Origin: Mucilaginibacter sp. PPCGB 2223
Lineage (GTDB): Bacteria; Bacteroidota; Bacteroidia; Sphingobacteriales; Sphingobacteriaceae
Reading direction: 5' to 3'
Length of the DNA stretch: 64,000 nt
NCBI RefSeq assembly: GCF_001705515.1
Contig: NZ_MDJS01000004.1
Span: 62,001-126,000, forward strand
A model generated the notes under the pieces. The model was given only the letters and a program-made list of their open reading frames with translations. It was not told where the DNA came from and searched no databases. Numbering within the stretch: position 1 is the first letter of the stretch; every line of letters starts with the position of its first letter. Of this stretch, positions 28,529 through 37,887 are shown one piece after another. The translations under genes were made by a program, and so were the position numbers.

Positions 28529-28544
28529 AAAACTACGTAGTTTT
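28529..28544. promoter_or_regulatory. 16-bp perfect palindrome before the E1 gene
   Basis: AAAACTACGTAGTTTT is perfectly self-complementary. It ends 6 nt before the ATG of the E1 gene and lies 43 bp from the divergent DUF4198-like start. It may be an operator for one or both genes; no regulator is known. Confidence 0.4.
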
Positions 28545-28550
28545 ACTTTT

Positions 28551-30530
28551 ATGATTTTTGACCGCAGGCAATTAACCGATTATACCCTTACCAGTTTTTA
28601 CAAAAACCTGCTGTGGCCGCGCCTTGTTGAAGAAAAGATGCTCATTTTACTGCGCCAGGGCCGTATAGGCAAATGGTTTTCGGGCATCGGCCAGGAAGCT
28701 ATTGCCGTTGGCAGCACCCTGGCCATGCATACCGATGAGTACATTTTGCCCATGCACCGTAACCTTGGTGTTTTTACCACACGCAATATCCCGCTTTCGC
28801 GATTGATGGCGCAATGGCAGGGCAAGGCCAGCGGTTTTACCAAGGGGCGCGACCGGTCGTTCCATTTCGGTACACAGGAATATAAGATCATCGGGATGAT
28901 ATCGCACCTGGGGCCGCAGCTTGCTCTGGCCGATGGTATTGCCCTGGCCGATGTTCTGGGACAGAACCAGCATGCTACATTAGTTTTTACCGGAGAAGGA
29001 GCTACGAGCGAGGGCGATTTTCATGAAGCGCTGAACGTGGCCGCGGTGTGGGACCTGCCGGTTATCTTCCTGATCGAAAATAATGGTTATGGGCTATCCA
29101 CCCCACTTAATGAGCAATATCGCTGTAAAAATTTAATCGACCGGGCTGTGGGTTATGGCATGGAAGGCCGGCAGATAGACGGCAACAACATTCTGGAAGT
29201 TTACCATACCATCAGCGAAATTGCCGAAGACATCCGCGTTAAGCCGAGACCTGTTCTGGTAGAGTGTATGACTTTCAGGATGCGCGGGCACGAGGAAGCA
29301 TCGGGAACCAAATACGTACCACAGCACCTGATGGACGAGTGGGCGTTGAAAGACCCGATAGCTAACTATGAGGAATATTTGCTTGATGAAGGCATCATCA
29401 CACCCGAACAGATACAGCAAATACGCACCGAGTTTAAACAGCAGATAGAGCAGCAGGTTGAAAAGGTATTTACCGAAGCGGATATCGTGCCCGACCTGTT
29501 TCACGAATTGAAGGATGTTTACAAGCCTTTCAGCTTTAAACCGATAAATCCCGCCACAAATAAACAAACCGAAACACGCTACCTGGATGCCATTAGCGAT
29601 GGGCTGCGTTTGGCGATGCGCAAGTTTGATAACCTGGTGATCATGGGGCAGGATATTGCCGAATACGGCGGTGCGTTTAAAATAACCCAAGGCTTTGTGG
29701 AGGAGTTTGGCCGCGGCAGGGTACGCAATACACCGATATGCGAATCGGCCATTGTGGGTGCGGCGATGGGTTTATCCATCAACGGTTATAAGGCTGTGAT
29801 GGAAATGCAGTTTGCCGATTTTGCCAGCTGCGGCTTTAACCAGATCGTAAACAACCTGGCCAAAACCTATTACCGCTGGAACGAGGGCGTTGATGTGGTG
29901 GTACGCATGCCGACGGGCGCAGGCACCGGCGCAGGGCCGTTCCACTCGCAAAGTAACGAGGCCTGGTTCACCAAAACGCCGGGATTAAAAGTGGTTTATC
30001 CGGCTTTCCCTGCCGATGCCAAAGGTTTGCTGCTTGCTGCGATTGAGGACCCCAACCCGGTGATCTATTTCGAACATAAATACCTGTACCGGAGCCTAAG
30101 CGAGCCTGTACCGGACGATTATTATACCATCGAGATCGGCAAGGCAAAAATTATCCGTGAGGGAACCAAAGCCAGCATTATCACCTATGGCTTAGGGGTA
30201 CACTGGGCCATCGAATATGCCGATAAGCATCCGGAAACCGCTATCGAAATTGTCGACCTGCGCAGTTTACAGCCCTGGGATACAGATGCAGTTGAAGCCA
30301 GTGTAAAGAAAACGGGCCGGGTTTTGATATTGCACGAGGATACCCTGACCAGCGGTTTTGGCGGCGAGATAGCAGCACACTTAGCCGAACACTGTTTTGC
30401 TTACCTGGATGCCCCAATTGTGCGTTGCGCCAGCTTAGATACGGCCATCCCAATGAATAAGGAGTTGGAAGAGCAGTTTTTGGCAAAGGCAAGGTTGGCG
30501 CAGATGATGGAGAGGTTGCTGGGGTATTAA
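28551..30530 (+). CDS. Fused alpha/beta 2-oxoacid dehydrogenase E1 (branched-chain type)
   Basis: The 659-residue protein joins the alpha subunit (residues about 1-320) and beta subunit (about 340-659) of a thiamine-diphosphate E1. The alpha half has FTGEGATSEGDFHEALN and LIENNGYGLSTP, a ThDP motif with GEG instead of the usual GDG. The beta half begins ETRYLDAISDGLRLAMRK and shows IMGQDIAEYGG and VVRMPTGAGTGAGPFHSQS. Such fusions are common in Bacteroidota and are usually annotated as branched-chain (2-oxoisovalerate) dehydrogenase, which makes acyl-CoA primers for branched fatty acids. E2 and E3 are not in the window. The lipoylated E2 partner would need LipB. Confidence 0.9.
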   Translation: MIFDRRQLTDYTLTSFYKNLLWPRLVEEKMLILLRQGRIGKWFSGIGQEAIAVGSTLAMHTDEYILPMHRNLGVFTTRNIPLSRLMAQWQGKASGFTKGRDRSFHFGTQEYKIIGMISHLGPQLALADGIALADVLGQNQHATLVFTGEGATSEGDFHEALNVAAVWDLPVIFLIENNGYGLSTPLNEQYRCKNLIDRAVGYGMEGRQIDGNNILEVYHTISEIAEDIRVKPRPVLVECMTFRMRGHEEASGTKYVPQHLMDEWALKDPIANYEEYLLDEGIITPEQIQQIRTEFKQQIEQQVEKVFTEADIVPDLFHELKDVYKPFSFKPINPATNKQTETRYLDAISDGLRLAMRKFDNLVIMGQDIAEYGGAFKITQGFVEEFGRGRVRNTPICESAIVGAAMGLSINGYKAVMEMQFADFASCGFNQIVNNLAKTYYRWNEGVDVVVRMPTGAGTGAGPFHSQSNEAWFTKTPGLKVVYPAFPADAKGLLLAAIEDPNPVIYFEHKYLYRSLSEPVPDDYYTIEIGKAKIIREGTKASIITYGLGVHWAIEYADKHPETAIEIVDLRSLQPWDTDAVEASVKKTGRVLILHEDTLTSGFGGEIAAHLAEHCFAYLDAPIVRCASLDTAIPMNKELEEQFLAKARLAQMMERLLGY

Positions 30531-31462
30531 AGAATTTTACCGCTTTTCGCCCAATTTTGGCTAGTACGCAATGCGGATAACATTTTGTACAGCTTATTTA
30601 AGCCAAAGGTACCAACTTCGCCATAATCGGTTATTTCCTTTACAGAACCATCCCTAAACCTGATCCGTAAAGTCGCGGTTTGATCGTCTGTCCAGGGCAC
30701 GGCGTAATGATCTTTGAGGTTTTTGATGCTTATATAGTTGATCAAGGCGATGATGCCGATGTAATCGGCTTTATCGATTTTCGCGGTAAACTTCCCATCG
30801 ACAGGGTTATAGAAATTTGCATGATATAAAGCATCTCTATCCTTATTAATAGCTAAAGTAAAAGAGGGGCAGCTACCCAGGCATGATGAGTTTTTGACGA
30901 TTATCGAGTCGATAGCATACCTAGCTGGCTTTTCATTTTTTTCAATAAAAGCTCCGTATTTATAGATAAGTGTATCTATCTGTCCGTATTGTTTGTAATT
31001 AAAAACCCGCGTACGATCGGGTTCCTGTTTAACTTGGTAAAACAACAATGCGGGATGATTATTGATGGTTGCAGGTTTTCCCAACTTACATTTTTCAAAA
31101 ACATCATGCGATAGCTTAAATAGTTTAAAAGTGTTGTCTCCGTTATCCATTGCCACATATACATCATAATTATACCAATGGCTGGTTACAATAATATCGG
31201 TAAGCCCGTCTTCATTAAAATCGAATTTTTCCCAATTGTTGATCTGCCATTTTTCAGCAATACCATCACAAGCCAGTTCTTTGCGTAATACATCAGTCGG
31301 TTTTATGATAAATTTGACCCGATCTTGCCCTTTCTGAATGTTGGGACTGAGAGATATAATAAAATCGGCGACATCCTTGTCTGTTTTTAGGTTATCTATT
31401 TTGTTTGAAAAAACGCTATTTGCAAAAAACGCTAATAAAAGCGCAATAAAAGATATTCTCAT
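30527..31462 (-). CDS. DUF6438-domain secreted protein
   Basis: The 311-residue protein has a signal peptide (LLLAFFANSVFS). Its middle has a calcium-loop-like FDFNEDGLTDIIVTSHW segment, as in FG-GAP/VCBS repeats (residues about 75-95). The C-terminal 150 residues begin DSIIVKNSSCLGSCPSFTL with a Cys-x4-Cys pair and fit DUF6438, a family without known function. It converges on the E1 gene and overlaps its end by 4 bp. The 103-residue gene lies 26 bp upstream on the same strand. Location is probably periplasmic or surface. Confidence 0.75.
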   Translation of the reverse strand: MRISFIALLLAFFANSVFSNKIDNLKTDKDVADFIISLSPNIQKGQDRVKFIIKPTDVLRKELACDGIAEKWQINNWEKFDFNEDGLTDIIVTSHWYNYDVYVAMDNGDNTFKLFKLSHDVFEKCKLGKPATINNHPALLFYQVKQEPDRTRVFNYKQYGQIDTLIYKYGAFIEKNEKPARYAIDSIIVKNSSCLGSCPSFTLAINKDRDALYHANFYNPVDGKFTAKIDKADYIGIIALINYISIKNLKDHYAVPWTDDQTATLRIRFRDGSVKEITDYGEVGTFGLNKLYKMLSALRTSQNWAKSGKIL

Positions 31463-31488
31463 ACCTAAAGTTACACAAAATCCCTAAC

Positions 31489-31800
31489 TCACAAATTCCA
31501 CAATTCGGGGTTTTCGCGGTAATAGGTAATCTTTTCAATGGCTTCGCGTACTTCATCGCTCGATAGTTCCTGGTAGCCGTCGGCCGTGTACGAGAATACT
31601 TTATCAGGTATTTCGAAAGTGATATAGCCCATGTAGTCGGGGTTATCTTTTTTTACCGGTTCCGCATCGTAATCATACTGATGTTTTTTGTAAATATGGT
31701 AGTTGACCGAAATGACAGGATGACCATCCAGTTCGACTTTGGTTTCGGGAACCACCATCAGGGGTTTGTTGTTATCCACAGAAAAATATAATGGCTTCAT
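31489..31800 (-). CDS. Small conserved-looking protein of unknown function
   Basis: The 103-residue product has no signal peptide or membrane segment. It contains KVELDGHPVISVNYHIYKKH and YITFEIPDKVFSYTADGYQ, and ends with an acidic helix (DEVREAIEKITYYRENPELW). Charged and aromatic residues are frequent and codon use matches the neighbours, which favours a real gene. I recognise no family. It lies between the SprT-like gene and the DUF6438 gene on the same strand. Confidence 0.6.
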   Translation of the reverse strand: MKPLYFSVDNNKPLMVVPETKVELDGHPVISVNYHIYKKHQYDYDAEPVKKDNPDYMGYITFEIPDKVFSYTADGYQELSSDEVREAIEKITYYRENPELWNL

Positions 31801-31844
31801 TGTATCTCCTTATTCTGAAAATACAACGACAACAAGGCTTTGTT

Positions 31845-32501
31845 TTATTCTTCGATCAGTTGTACCTCTGCAACCGGGCTGAAAAGGTAAATACGTTTAC
31901 TGTCTATCTCGATACATTTGTAGCGTTTACGCACCCGCTCCTGTTTGCGGAAGATACGGCCGTCTTTGATCTTGAACAGGGCATGCGCCGGTAGTTTCTC
32001 GATGGTGAGATGATCGGGTTTTGGCGCATCGTACTTACGCAGTGAGCGGTACAGGTTCAGGTCGGAACAGCTTGATGCCGCCGGGTTGTTCAGGTAGTTT
32101 ACGATCGCGTGTTTGATATCGGGTGGGAAAATATCCATCTCGAAAAAAGGTTGCATCATCCGTTTAAAGTTGGCCTTCCACTCGGCGCCATGGGGTTTAA
32201 CCTTATTTTTGTGTTCGTTCCAGGTGTGCAGGTGCGCAAATTCGTGCACGGTTGTTACCAGGAAAGCATAAGGGTTGAGATCGTAATTTACCGAAATGCG
32301 GTGTCCTTGCCCGCCAAAAGGGTGCCGGTAATCGCCAAACTTGGAGTTTCGGTTTCGCGACACTTTAAACTCACAAAAAAAATAATCTATCCAGCGGCTA
32401 ATCAACGGCGCTGCCTTAGGCGGCAGGTACGTTTCCAGAATTTTTACTTTATCCAATTTTACCTCAATAGCAAATATCGGCGATCGATAGCTATTCCGCA
32501 A
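31845..32501 (-). CDS. SprT-like zinc metalloprotease-fold protein
   Basis: The 218-residue protein has the HExxH zinc motif as HEFAH at residues 86-90 (TTVHEFAHLHTW), preceded by a SprT-type start (ILETYLPPKAAPLISRWIDY) and GDYRHPFGGQGHRISVNYDL. SprT/SPRTN-like domains can act as cytosolic DNA-protein crosslink proteases in eukaryotes; the bacterial role is not established. The C terminus (RKQERVRKRYKCIEIDSKRIY) has a single Cys and no clear zinc-ribbon. It lies 22 bp downstream of feoB on the same strand. Confidence 0.82.
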   Translation of the reverse strand: MRNSYRSPIFAIEVKLDKVKILETYLPPKAAPLISRWIDYFFCEFKVSRNRNSKFGDYRHPFGGQGHRISVNYDLNPYAFLVTTVHEFAHLHTWNEHKNKVKPHGAEWKANFKRMMQPFFEMDIFPPDIKHAIVNYLNNPAASSCSDLNLYRSLRKYDAPKPDHLTIEKLPAHALFKIKDGRIFRKQERVRKRYKCIEIDSKRIYLFSPVAEVQLIEE

Positions 32502-32523
32502 AGGCTGTGACGGGAAAATTACT

Positions 32524-34644
32524 TTATTTCAAGATATGATACGTAATGAAGCTCGCCAGGTAGGCTAACACCGTCATATAAGCGAATTGTGCAACCGGCC
32601 AGCGCCAGTTTTTAGTTTCGCGGTATACTACAGCCACGGTACTGGCGCATTGCATGGCAAAGGCATAAAACATCATGAGCGACATAGCCACAGCGAGCGT
32701 AAATACGGGTTCGCCGGTTTGGGGGTTACGGGCGTTACCCATCTTTTGCTGTACCGATTCCATCTTTTCGGCATCGCCGTTTACACTGTACATGGTGGCC
32801 ATGGTACCCACAAATACTTCGCGCGCAGCGAATGAAGTAATCAGCGCAATACCGATCTTCCAGTCGAAACCCAGCGGTTTGATCACGGGCTCTATCACAT
32901 GGCCCAGCATACCGGCATAAGAGTTTTCGAGCTTTTCGGACGCGATCATCCGCTGTACACTATCGGGGGCAGCTTTTTTCAAAGCAGCGAATTGAGGCTG
33001 TTTATATTTCTGTTCGATGTTATCCATCTGCCGGCCCGGCCCGAACGATGCCAGCACCCACAGGATGACCGATACGGCTATAATGACCTTGCCTGCCTGG
33101 ATCACAAAGGTTTTAGCCCTGTCGTACATGGTATGCGCCACGTTTTTCCAGCGGGGCATACGGTATACGGGCAGTTCCATAATAAAATAGCCGCGTTCAC
33201 GGGCGCGCAGCACATGCTTCATCACCCAGGCCACCACCACTGCCGATACCAGGCTAAACAGGTACATCGCCGTTAAGGCAAGCCCCTGCATATTGAATAT
33301 CCACCAAACGTTTTTATTAGGCACTACCAGCGATATGAGCAAGGTATAAACCGGTAAACGGGCCGAACACGTGACCAGCGGCGTAACCATGATGGTGATC
33401 ATCCTGTCCTTCCAGTTCTCGATGGTGCGGGTGCTCATGATGGATGGCACGGCGCAGGCAAAACCGCCGATGAGCGGCACTACCGATTTACCGTTCAGGC
33501 CTACCTTACGCATGATCTTATCCATCATAAACGTAACACGCGACATGTAGCCGGTATCTTCCAGTATCGATATGAATGCAAACAGGATGGTGATTTGCGG
33601 GATGAATACCATTACCCCGCTCAAACCTGCGACAATGCCGTCGGATAGCAGGTTGGTGAGCGGACCAACTGGCAGGTAGTGGTGCAGCGCGGTTTGCGTC
33701 CACGTAAATCCATCGGATATGAGCTCCATCGGGTATTTCGACCAGGCGAATATCGACTGGAATATAAACATCAGGATGGCAAAGAAGATGATAAAGCCGA
33801 AAACTTTATGCGTCAATACTTTATCTATCCGGTTGCTGAGGGTCTCGTCTTCGGCGGTTATTTTTTGCGTAACGGTATCGTAAAGCAGGTCGTTGATGAA
33901 ATTATACCGGGCAATGGTTTCGGCACCCTGTGCTTTTTGCGAATGGAAAGAGTATTCTTTTTCCAGTTCTTCGATGTGGTCGCTTTGCTCTTTACTTAAA
34001 AACGTCAGCGTTTCGTGCTGGTGCGCCAGCTGCAGGGCAAAGTAATCGTTATCGATATGGATATCCTGCCTGATGCGGCCGATCAGCTGTGGCGCAATAG
34101 ATTCGATATCGATGCTATCCTGCTGCAGGGCAACTTTATTGGCAAAAGCGATAGCCTGTTTGAGTTGTACAATCCCTTCGTTTTTTCGTGCCGAAATAGG
34201 CACCACCGGCACACCAAGCTTTTCCGCAAAGCCGTTTACATCGATGTCGATATCGGCTTTCTTTGCCATATCCATCATATTGAGGGCAATGATGACCGGT
34301 ATCTTCAGGTCGGCCACCTGAGTATAGAGCAGCAGATTGCGTTTCAGGTTGGTAGCGTCTAAAATGATCACCACCAGGTCGGGGCTTAGCTCGTTGGCTT
34401 TATCCGCCAGTACCGAAAATACGATAGATTCGTCGCGGCTTTTGGGGTACAGACTGTAGGTTCCGGGCAGGTCGACAATCTCGGCCGTGCGGCCATCAGG
34501 CAGGCTGCTGTAACCTACTTTTTTATCGACGGTAACACCCGGAAAGTTTCCAATTTTTTGGTTAAGGCCTGTAAGTACGTTAAAAAGCGTTGATTTACCG
34601 GTATTGGGGTTACCTACAAGTGCAACTCTGATGTCAGCCTTCAC
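32524..34644 (-). CDS. feoB: Ferrous iron transporter FeoB
   Basis: FeoB imports Fe(II) across the inner membrane. The 706-residue protein begins with the GTPase domain: G1 GNPNTGKST at 11-19, G3 DLPGTYS near 59-65 and G4-like ALNMMDMAKK near 124-133. A membrane domain of several helices contains the gate motifs, including FACAVPSIMSTRTI and TPLVTCSARLPVYTLLI. The C-terminal MFYAFAMQCASTVAVVYRE is also conserved. It follows feoA by 12 bp and shares its promoter and operator. Confidence 0.97.
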   Translation of the reverse strand: MKADIRVALVGNPNTGKSTLFNVLTGLNQKIGNFPGVTVDKKVGYSSLPDGRTAEIVDLPGTYSLYPKSRDESIVFSVLADKANELSPDLVVIILDATNLKRNLLLYTQVADLKIPVIIALNMMDMAKKADIDIDVNGFAEKLGVPVVPISARKNEGIVQLKQAIAFANKVALQQDSIDIESIAPQLIGRIRQDIHIDNDYFALQLAHQHETLTFLSKEQSDHIEELEKEYSFHSQKAQGAETIARYNFINDLLYDTVTQKITAEDETLSNRIDKVLTHKVFGFIIFFAILMFIFQSIFAWSKYPMELISDGFTWTQTALHHYLPVGPLTNLLSDGIVAGLSGVMVFIPQITILFAFISILEDTGYMSRVTFMMDKIMRKVGLNGKSVVPLIGGFACAVPSIMSTRTIENWKDRMITIMVTPLVTCSARLPVYTLLISLVVPNKNVWWIFNMQGLALTAMYLFSLVSAVVVAWVMKHVLRARERGYFIMELPVYRMPRWKNVAHTMYDRAKTFVIQAGKVIIAVSVILWVLASFGPGRQMDNIEQKYKQPQFAALKKAAPDSVQRMIASEKLENSYAGMLGHVIEPVIKPLGFDWKIGIALITSFAAREVFVGTMATMYSVNGDAEKMESVQQKMGNARNPQTGEPVFTLAVAMSLMMFYAFAMQCASTVAVVYRETKNWRWPVAQFAYMTVLAYLASFITYHILK

Positions 34645-34656
34645 CTTGCTATATCA

Positions 34657-34872
34657 CTACTGTAAAATAATGGTCGAAGCTTCGCGTTTGCGCAAGCTTA
34701 ACTGGTAACCGGCAACGTTTACAGCTATCGGATCGCCCATGGGGGCAATACGCTCAACCTTGATCTCTTCGCCTGGTAAACAACCCATTTCCATCAGTTT
34801 TACCGACATTTCGAGATCCGTAAATTCTTTAACAGTACCTTTCTCGCCTACTTTAAGTTGTGATAGCCTCAT
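34657..34872 (-). CDS. feoA: FeoA-like iron transport protein
   Basis: Starting at ATG 34872 (MRLSQLKVGEKG) the product has 71 residues; the frame could begin eight codons earlier, but that start would lie almost at the -7 promoter box. The SH3-like FeoA domain shows LKVGEKGTVKEF, LMEMGCLPGEEIKVERIAPMGDPIAV and GYQLSLRKREASTIIL. FeoA is a small cytosolic partner of FeoB needed for efficient Fe(II) uptake. It heads the feoAB operon. Confidence 0.94.
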   Translation of the reverse strand: MRLSQLKVGEKGTVKEFTDLEMSVKLMEMGCLPGEEIKVERIAPMGDPIAVNVAGYQLSLRKREASTIILQ

Positions 34873-34893
34873 TTTGTATATGGTATAACTCAA

Positions 34894-34934
34894 CAAAGGT
34901 ATTGCTTATTTAAATTAAATCCAAATAAGCAATA
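34894..34934 (-). promoter_or_regulatory. feoAB promoter overlapped by a 12-bp inverted repeat
   Basis: On the minus strand TTTG (34925-34922), a 20-nt spacer and TACCTTTG (34901-34894) match the Bacteroidota promoter exactly; the feoA ATG follows 21 nt later. A perfect inverted repeat TATTGCTTATTT / AAATAAGCAATA (34900-34911 and 34923-34934, 11-nt gap) spans the -33 to -7 region, as expected of a repressor operator. The regulator is unknown; an iron sensor of the Fur or DtxR type is plausible. Confidence 0.72.
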
Positions 34935-34952
34935 GCCTCTGCAGTAAAATTA

Positions 34953-37796
34953 TTACCGCATGATGATGATCGGCGAGCCCGAGGCATTGGAAGCTTTTCC
35001 GCCCACTTTATTGATCTTATAAGTAAGTTTAAGATAAAAGTATTGCCCCAGGGTATTGGTTTGATAGTTTTGGATAACCCCGGTAGTATTGATGGAACGC
35101 TGGATACCTGAGTTTTGATCGAGCAGGTCGAACGCGTTCAACGAGAAGGTCAGGTTCTGATCTTTCAGAAAGTAATGCTCTATACCGGCGTTCCATAAAA
35201 AGAAGGTGGTGTTCAGATTGGCCTGCTGACCACGATAGGCAGTTTCGGTCAGGTCCGAAAATACACGCCAGGTTTTAGATGGCAGTACACTCGCTGTAAA
35301 GTTTCCGTTCAGGTTATAGTAGTGCTGATCGGCGGTGTGCTGATACGAGTTACTGGCTATATTGTAATTGATATATGGCCTGATACCCAGCTGCAATTTA
35401 TCCATATCATAGTTGGAGCTAAAGCTTAAGCTCGGGTTAAAACGCGTAACTTCGTTACGGTTACCATTGATAAAGTTAATGTTACGGTTTAATGAATTAT
35501 AGGCACCGATGCTATATTTTAAACCTTTTATACCGGTTTTGCGACCGATGTTAAAGCCAAGATTCATATTATAATTCCCATCAACATTAATGGGTTTTGA
35601 TGTGGTTATCCCATTGGCATCAACGGTACTGGTTGTCGCAAAACCGTTCCATGTACGGCTGTAGTTACCATAAAAGTTAAAATAACTGTTGTTCTTATTA
35701 TCAAAAAAGTTGTAGTTGGTGCTCACATACATCGAGCGCGATTGTGCCAGGTTAGGGTTACCCTGCCTAATGTACAATGGGTTGGTATTGTTAAACACCG
35801 TTTGCAGATCGGTGGCCGATGGCAATGCAACGTTGGTGCCAATGTTAAAGTAAAACGACGGACCGTTTGGCTTGCGGTAATTGAAAAAGCCGTTGGGCAC
35901 AAAGGCCCAAACATCGCGGTTAACATCGTTTAGGATGTTATTGCTGAGCGATATGCCGTGCAAACCCAGTTCGGCAAGGGCCATATTGGCACCAAAATTG
36001 AACAGCCCGCTGCTTTTGGAAATGCCCATGGTTGAGGTAAAGCGGTGGTTGCGGTTATCGGAATTACCGGTATACAATGGGTCGAGGATTTCGTACCTGC
36101 CTGTTACCGCGTTATAATCAACGGTATATTGGTTGGCATCCTGCTTACGGATGTCGAACGACTGGCTGACGTTCATCGTGATCTTCTTTGCACGGTTCAG
36201 CAGTCTCACAAACGATGCCGTACCGGTTATAAAACTGGCGTCGTTATCCTGCGATGCCTGCTGGTTGATATTGCTGTTCAATCCACTATTTACATAGTAA
36301 TAAGCCTGCGAGCGGTTGTTATAATCGGCGTTATTAGCCGAGTAATTGCCATTGGTAAAAAAGTTGACCGAACCTTTACCATTGTGAAAGCGGTGGTTAA
36401 AGGATAATTGCCCGCCAACCGCAGGGCTGTGCGTGCTTTGATCAAGCATCTGGCTAATGCTGTTGATGCTATCGGCCAACTGGTTAAGCGTGCCCGATGC
36501 CGATGACGAATAATTTTTTCGGAAAGTGATGGATGCATTGGGTTTAAAGGCAACACTGTTCAAACTGTCTATCTTATAATCAAACGCCATATTGAAGCGG
36601 TAGCTGTTACTGCTGTTGTTGCCGTTGCTCAGCTGTGTGGTAAACAGGTTATTGGGGATATCCTGCAGATCGGCTGAGCGGTTAAGCGTATTTTTAGACA
36701 GGATGCTCACGAAGTTGGTGTTGAACTTGAGTTTGCCATCTTTACCAAACTCATCGGTATAATTGATGCCAGCGGTATGGGTGGTGATCAAACCACCGCT
36801 TACACCTGAGAAAGCGCCGTTGATATCGGCACGTCCGTTTGAATTGACATTAACATTTATTGAACCGTCAGTCGAGGCGAAGGTGCTGAAAGCGTTACCT
36901 CCGGCAAAGTTGTTCAGATCATCCAGAGTAAAACCCGATTCGTTAACGTTGTTACTTAACGACAGGATGGATACCTGTTTCTTTTTATCGAAATGGTTCA
37001 TGTTAAACTGGCCCAGGTAGCGATCTTCAGACCCGCCCGCCGCCGACATGTTGCCGAACCAGCCCGACTTTTTATCCTCCTTCAAAGTAACGTTGATCAC
37101 CTTATCGCGCTGCCCGTCGTCGATACCTGTTTTCTTGGCGTTATCGGTTTTATCATCGATCACCTGCACTTTGGCGATGGCGTCGGCAGGCAGGTTTTTG
37201 GTTACTGCTTTAGGGTCGTTGCCAAAAAACTCCTTGCCATCAACTAAAACCTTGTTTACGTCCTTACCCTGCGAGGTTATCTTACCATCCTTATCGACAT
37301 CAATGCCCGGTATCTTTTTGAGCAGTTCCTCCACATTATCATTCTTCTGGGTTTTAAATGCTGCGGCATTAAACTCAACAGTATCCTTTTTCACCGTTAC
37401 AGCCGCCCGCTCATCGTTGATGTTTACCTGTTTCAGGTTGATATTGCTCGGCTCCATCACAATATCGCCCAGGCTGGCGTATGGCGTTATTGCATTGATC
37501 GAGAAAGGTAATTTTATTGGTTTTAAACCCAGCTGATAAGCCAGCAGGCGGTAATTACCTGTGCCCAGACCGGTAAATTCGATCACTCCGGTTTTGTCGG
37601 TTACCGAGCTGCGAACGATGGCTGAATCTTTAACGGTAACGATCGACACGCTTACCAGCTCAACCGGTTGTTTAGTTGCAGCATCTGTCAGCCGGGCCTT
37701 AACGGTACCCTTTTTTAACTGGGCCGATGCGGTTATAGTGTTCAGCAATAAGCATACGAGAAGGAGAACGAGATACGGAAAGTAGTTTTTTGCCAT
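34953..37796 (-). CDS. Outer-membrane beta-barrel receptor-like protein
   Basis: The 947-residue protein has a signal peptide (LLLNTITASAQ), a carboxypeptidase-regulatory-like domain (residues about 30-110, GTVKARLTDAATKQPVELVS), a plug-like region (NVEELLKKIPGIDVDKDGKI, GKDVNKVLVDGKEFFGNDP, near 150-205) and a long C-terminal barrel of the OMP_b-brl_3 type with many aromatic-ended strands. Such proteins are TonB-receptor relatives without an obvious substrate. It lies just upstream of feoA on the same strand, but feoAB has its own promoter, so an iron role should not be assumed. Confidence 0.86.
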   Translation of the reverse strand: MAKNYFPYLVLLLVCLLLNTITASAQLKKGTVKARLTDAATKQPVELVSVSIVTVKDSAIVRSSVTDKTGVIEFTGLGTGNYRLLAYQLGLKPIKLPFSINAITPYASLGDIVMEPSNINLKQVNINDERAAVTVKKDTVEFNAAAFKTQKNDNVEELLKKIPGIDVDKDGKITSQGKDVNKVLVDGKEFFGNDPKAVTKNLPADAIAKVQVIDDKTDNAKKTGIDDGQRDKVINVTLKEDKKSGWFGNMSAAGGSEDRYLGQFNMNHFDKKKQVSILSLSNNVNESGFTLDDLNNFAGGNAFSTFASTDGSINVNVNSNGRADINGAFSGVSGGLITTHTAGINYTDEFGKDGKLKFNTNFVSILSKNTLNRSADLQDIPNNLFTTQLSNGNNSSNSYRFNMAFDYKIDSLNSVAFKPNASITFRKNYSSSASGTLNQLADSINSISQMLDQSTHSPAVGGQLSFNHRFHNGKGSVNFFTNGNYSANNADYNNRSQAYYYVNSGLNSNINQQASQDNDASFITGTASFVRLLNRAKKITMNVSQSFDIRKQDANQYTVDYNAVTGRYEILDPLYTGNSDNRNHRFTSTMGISKSSGLFNFGANMALAELGLHGISLSNNILNDVNRDVWAFVPNGFFNYRKPNGPSFYFNIGTNVALPSATDLQTVFNNTNPLYIRQGNPNLAQSRSMYVSTNYNFFDNKNNSYFNFYGNYSRTWNGFATTSTVDANGITTSKPINVDGNYNMNLGFNIGRKTGIKGLKYSIGAYNSLNRNINFINGNRNEVTRFNPSLSFSSNYDMDKLQLGIRPYINYNIASNSYQHTADQHYYNLNGNFTASVLPSKTWRVFSDLTETAYRGQQANLNTTFFLWNAGIEHYFLKDQNLTFSLNAFDLLDQNSGIQRSINTTGVIQNYQTNTLGQYFYLKLTYKINKVGGKASNASGSPIIIMR

Positions 37797-37887
37797 ACGG
37801 TAGGTAAGTTTATTTACCTAAAAGATGCGCGCGCATGGCAAATGTTGCAGCAGACTAAAAATTTAGTTAGCAAAAAAAAATCGGACC

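Noticed and set aside
34953-37796. Barrel protein as an iron-siderophore receptor because it precedes feoAB
   Set aside because: feoAB has its own promoter and operator; no siderophore-type feature is visible in the barrel.
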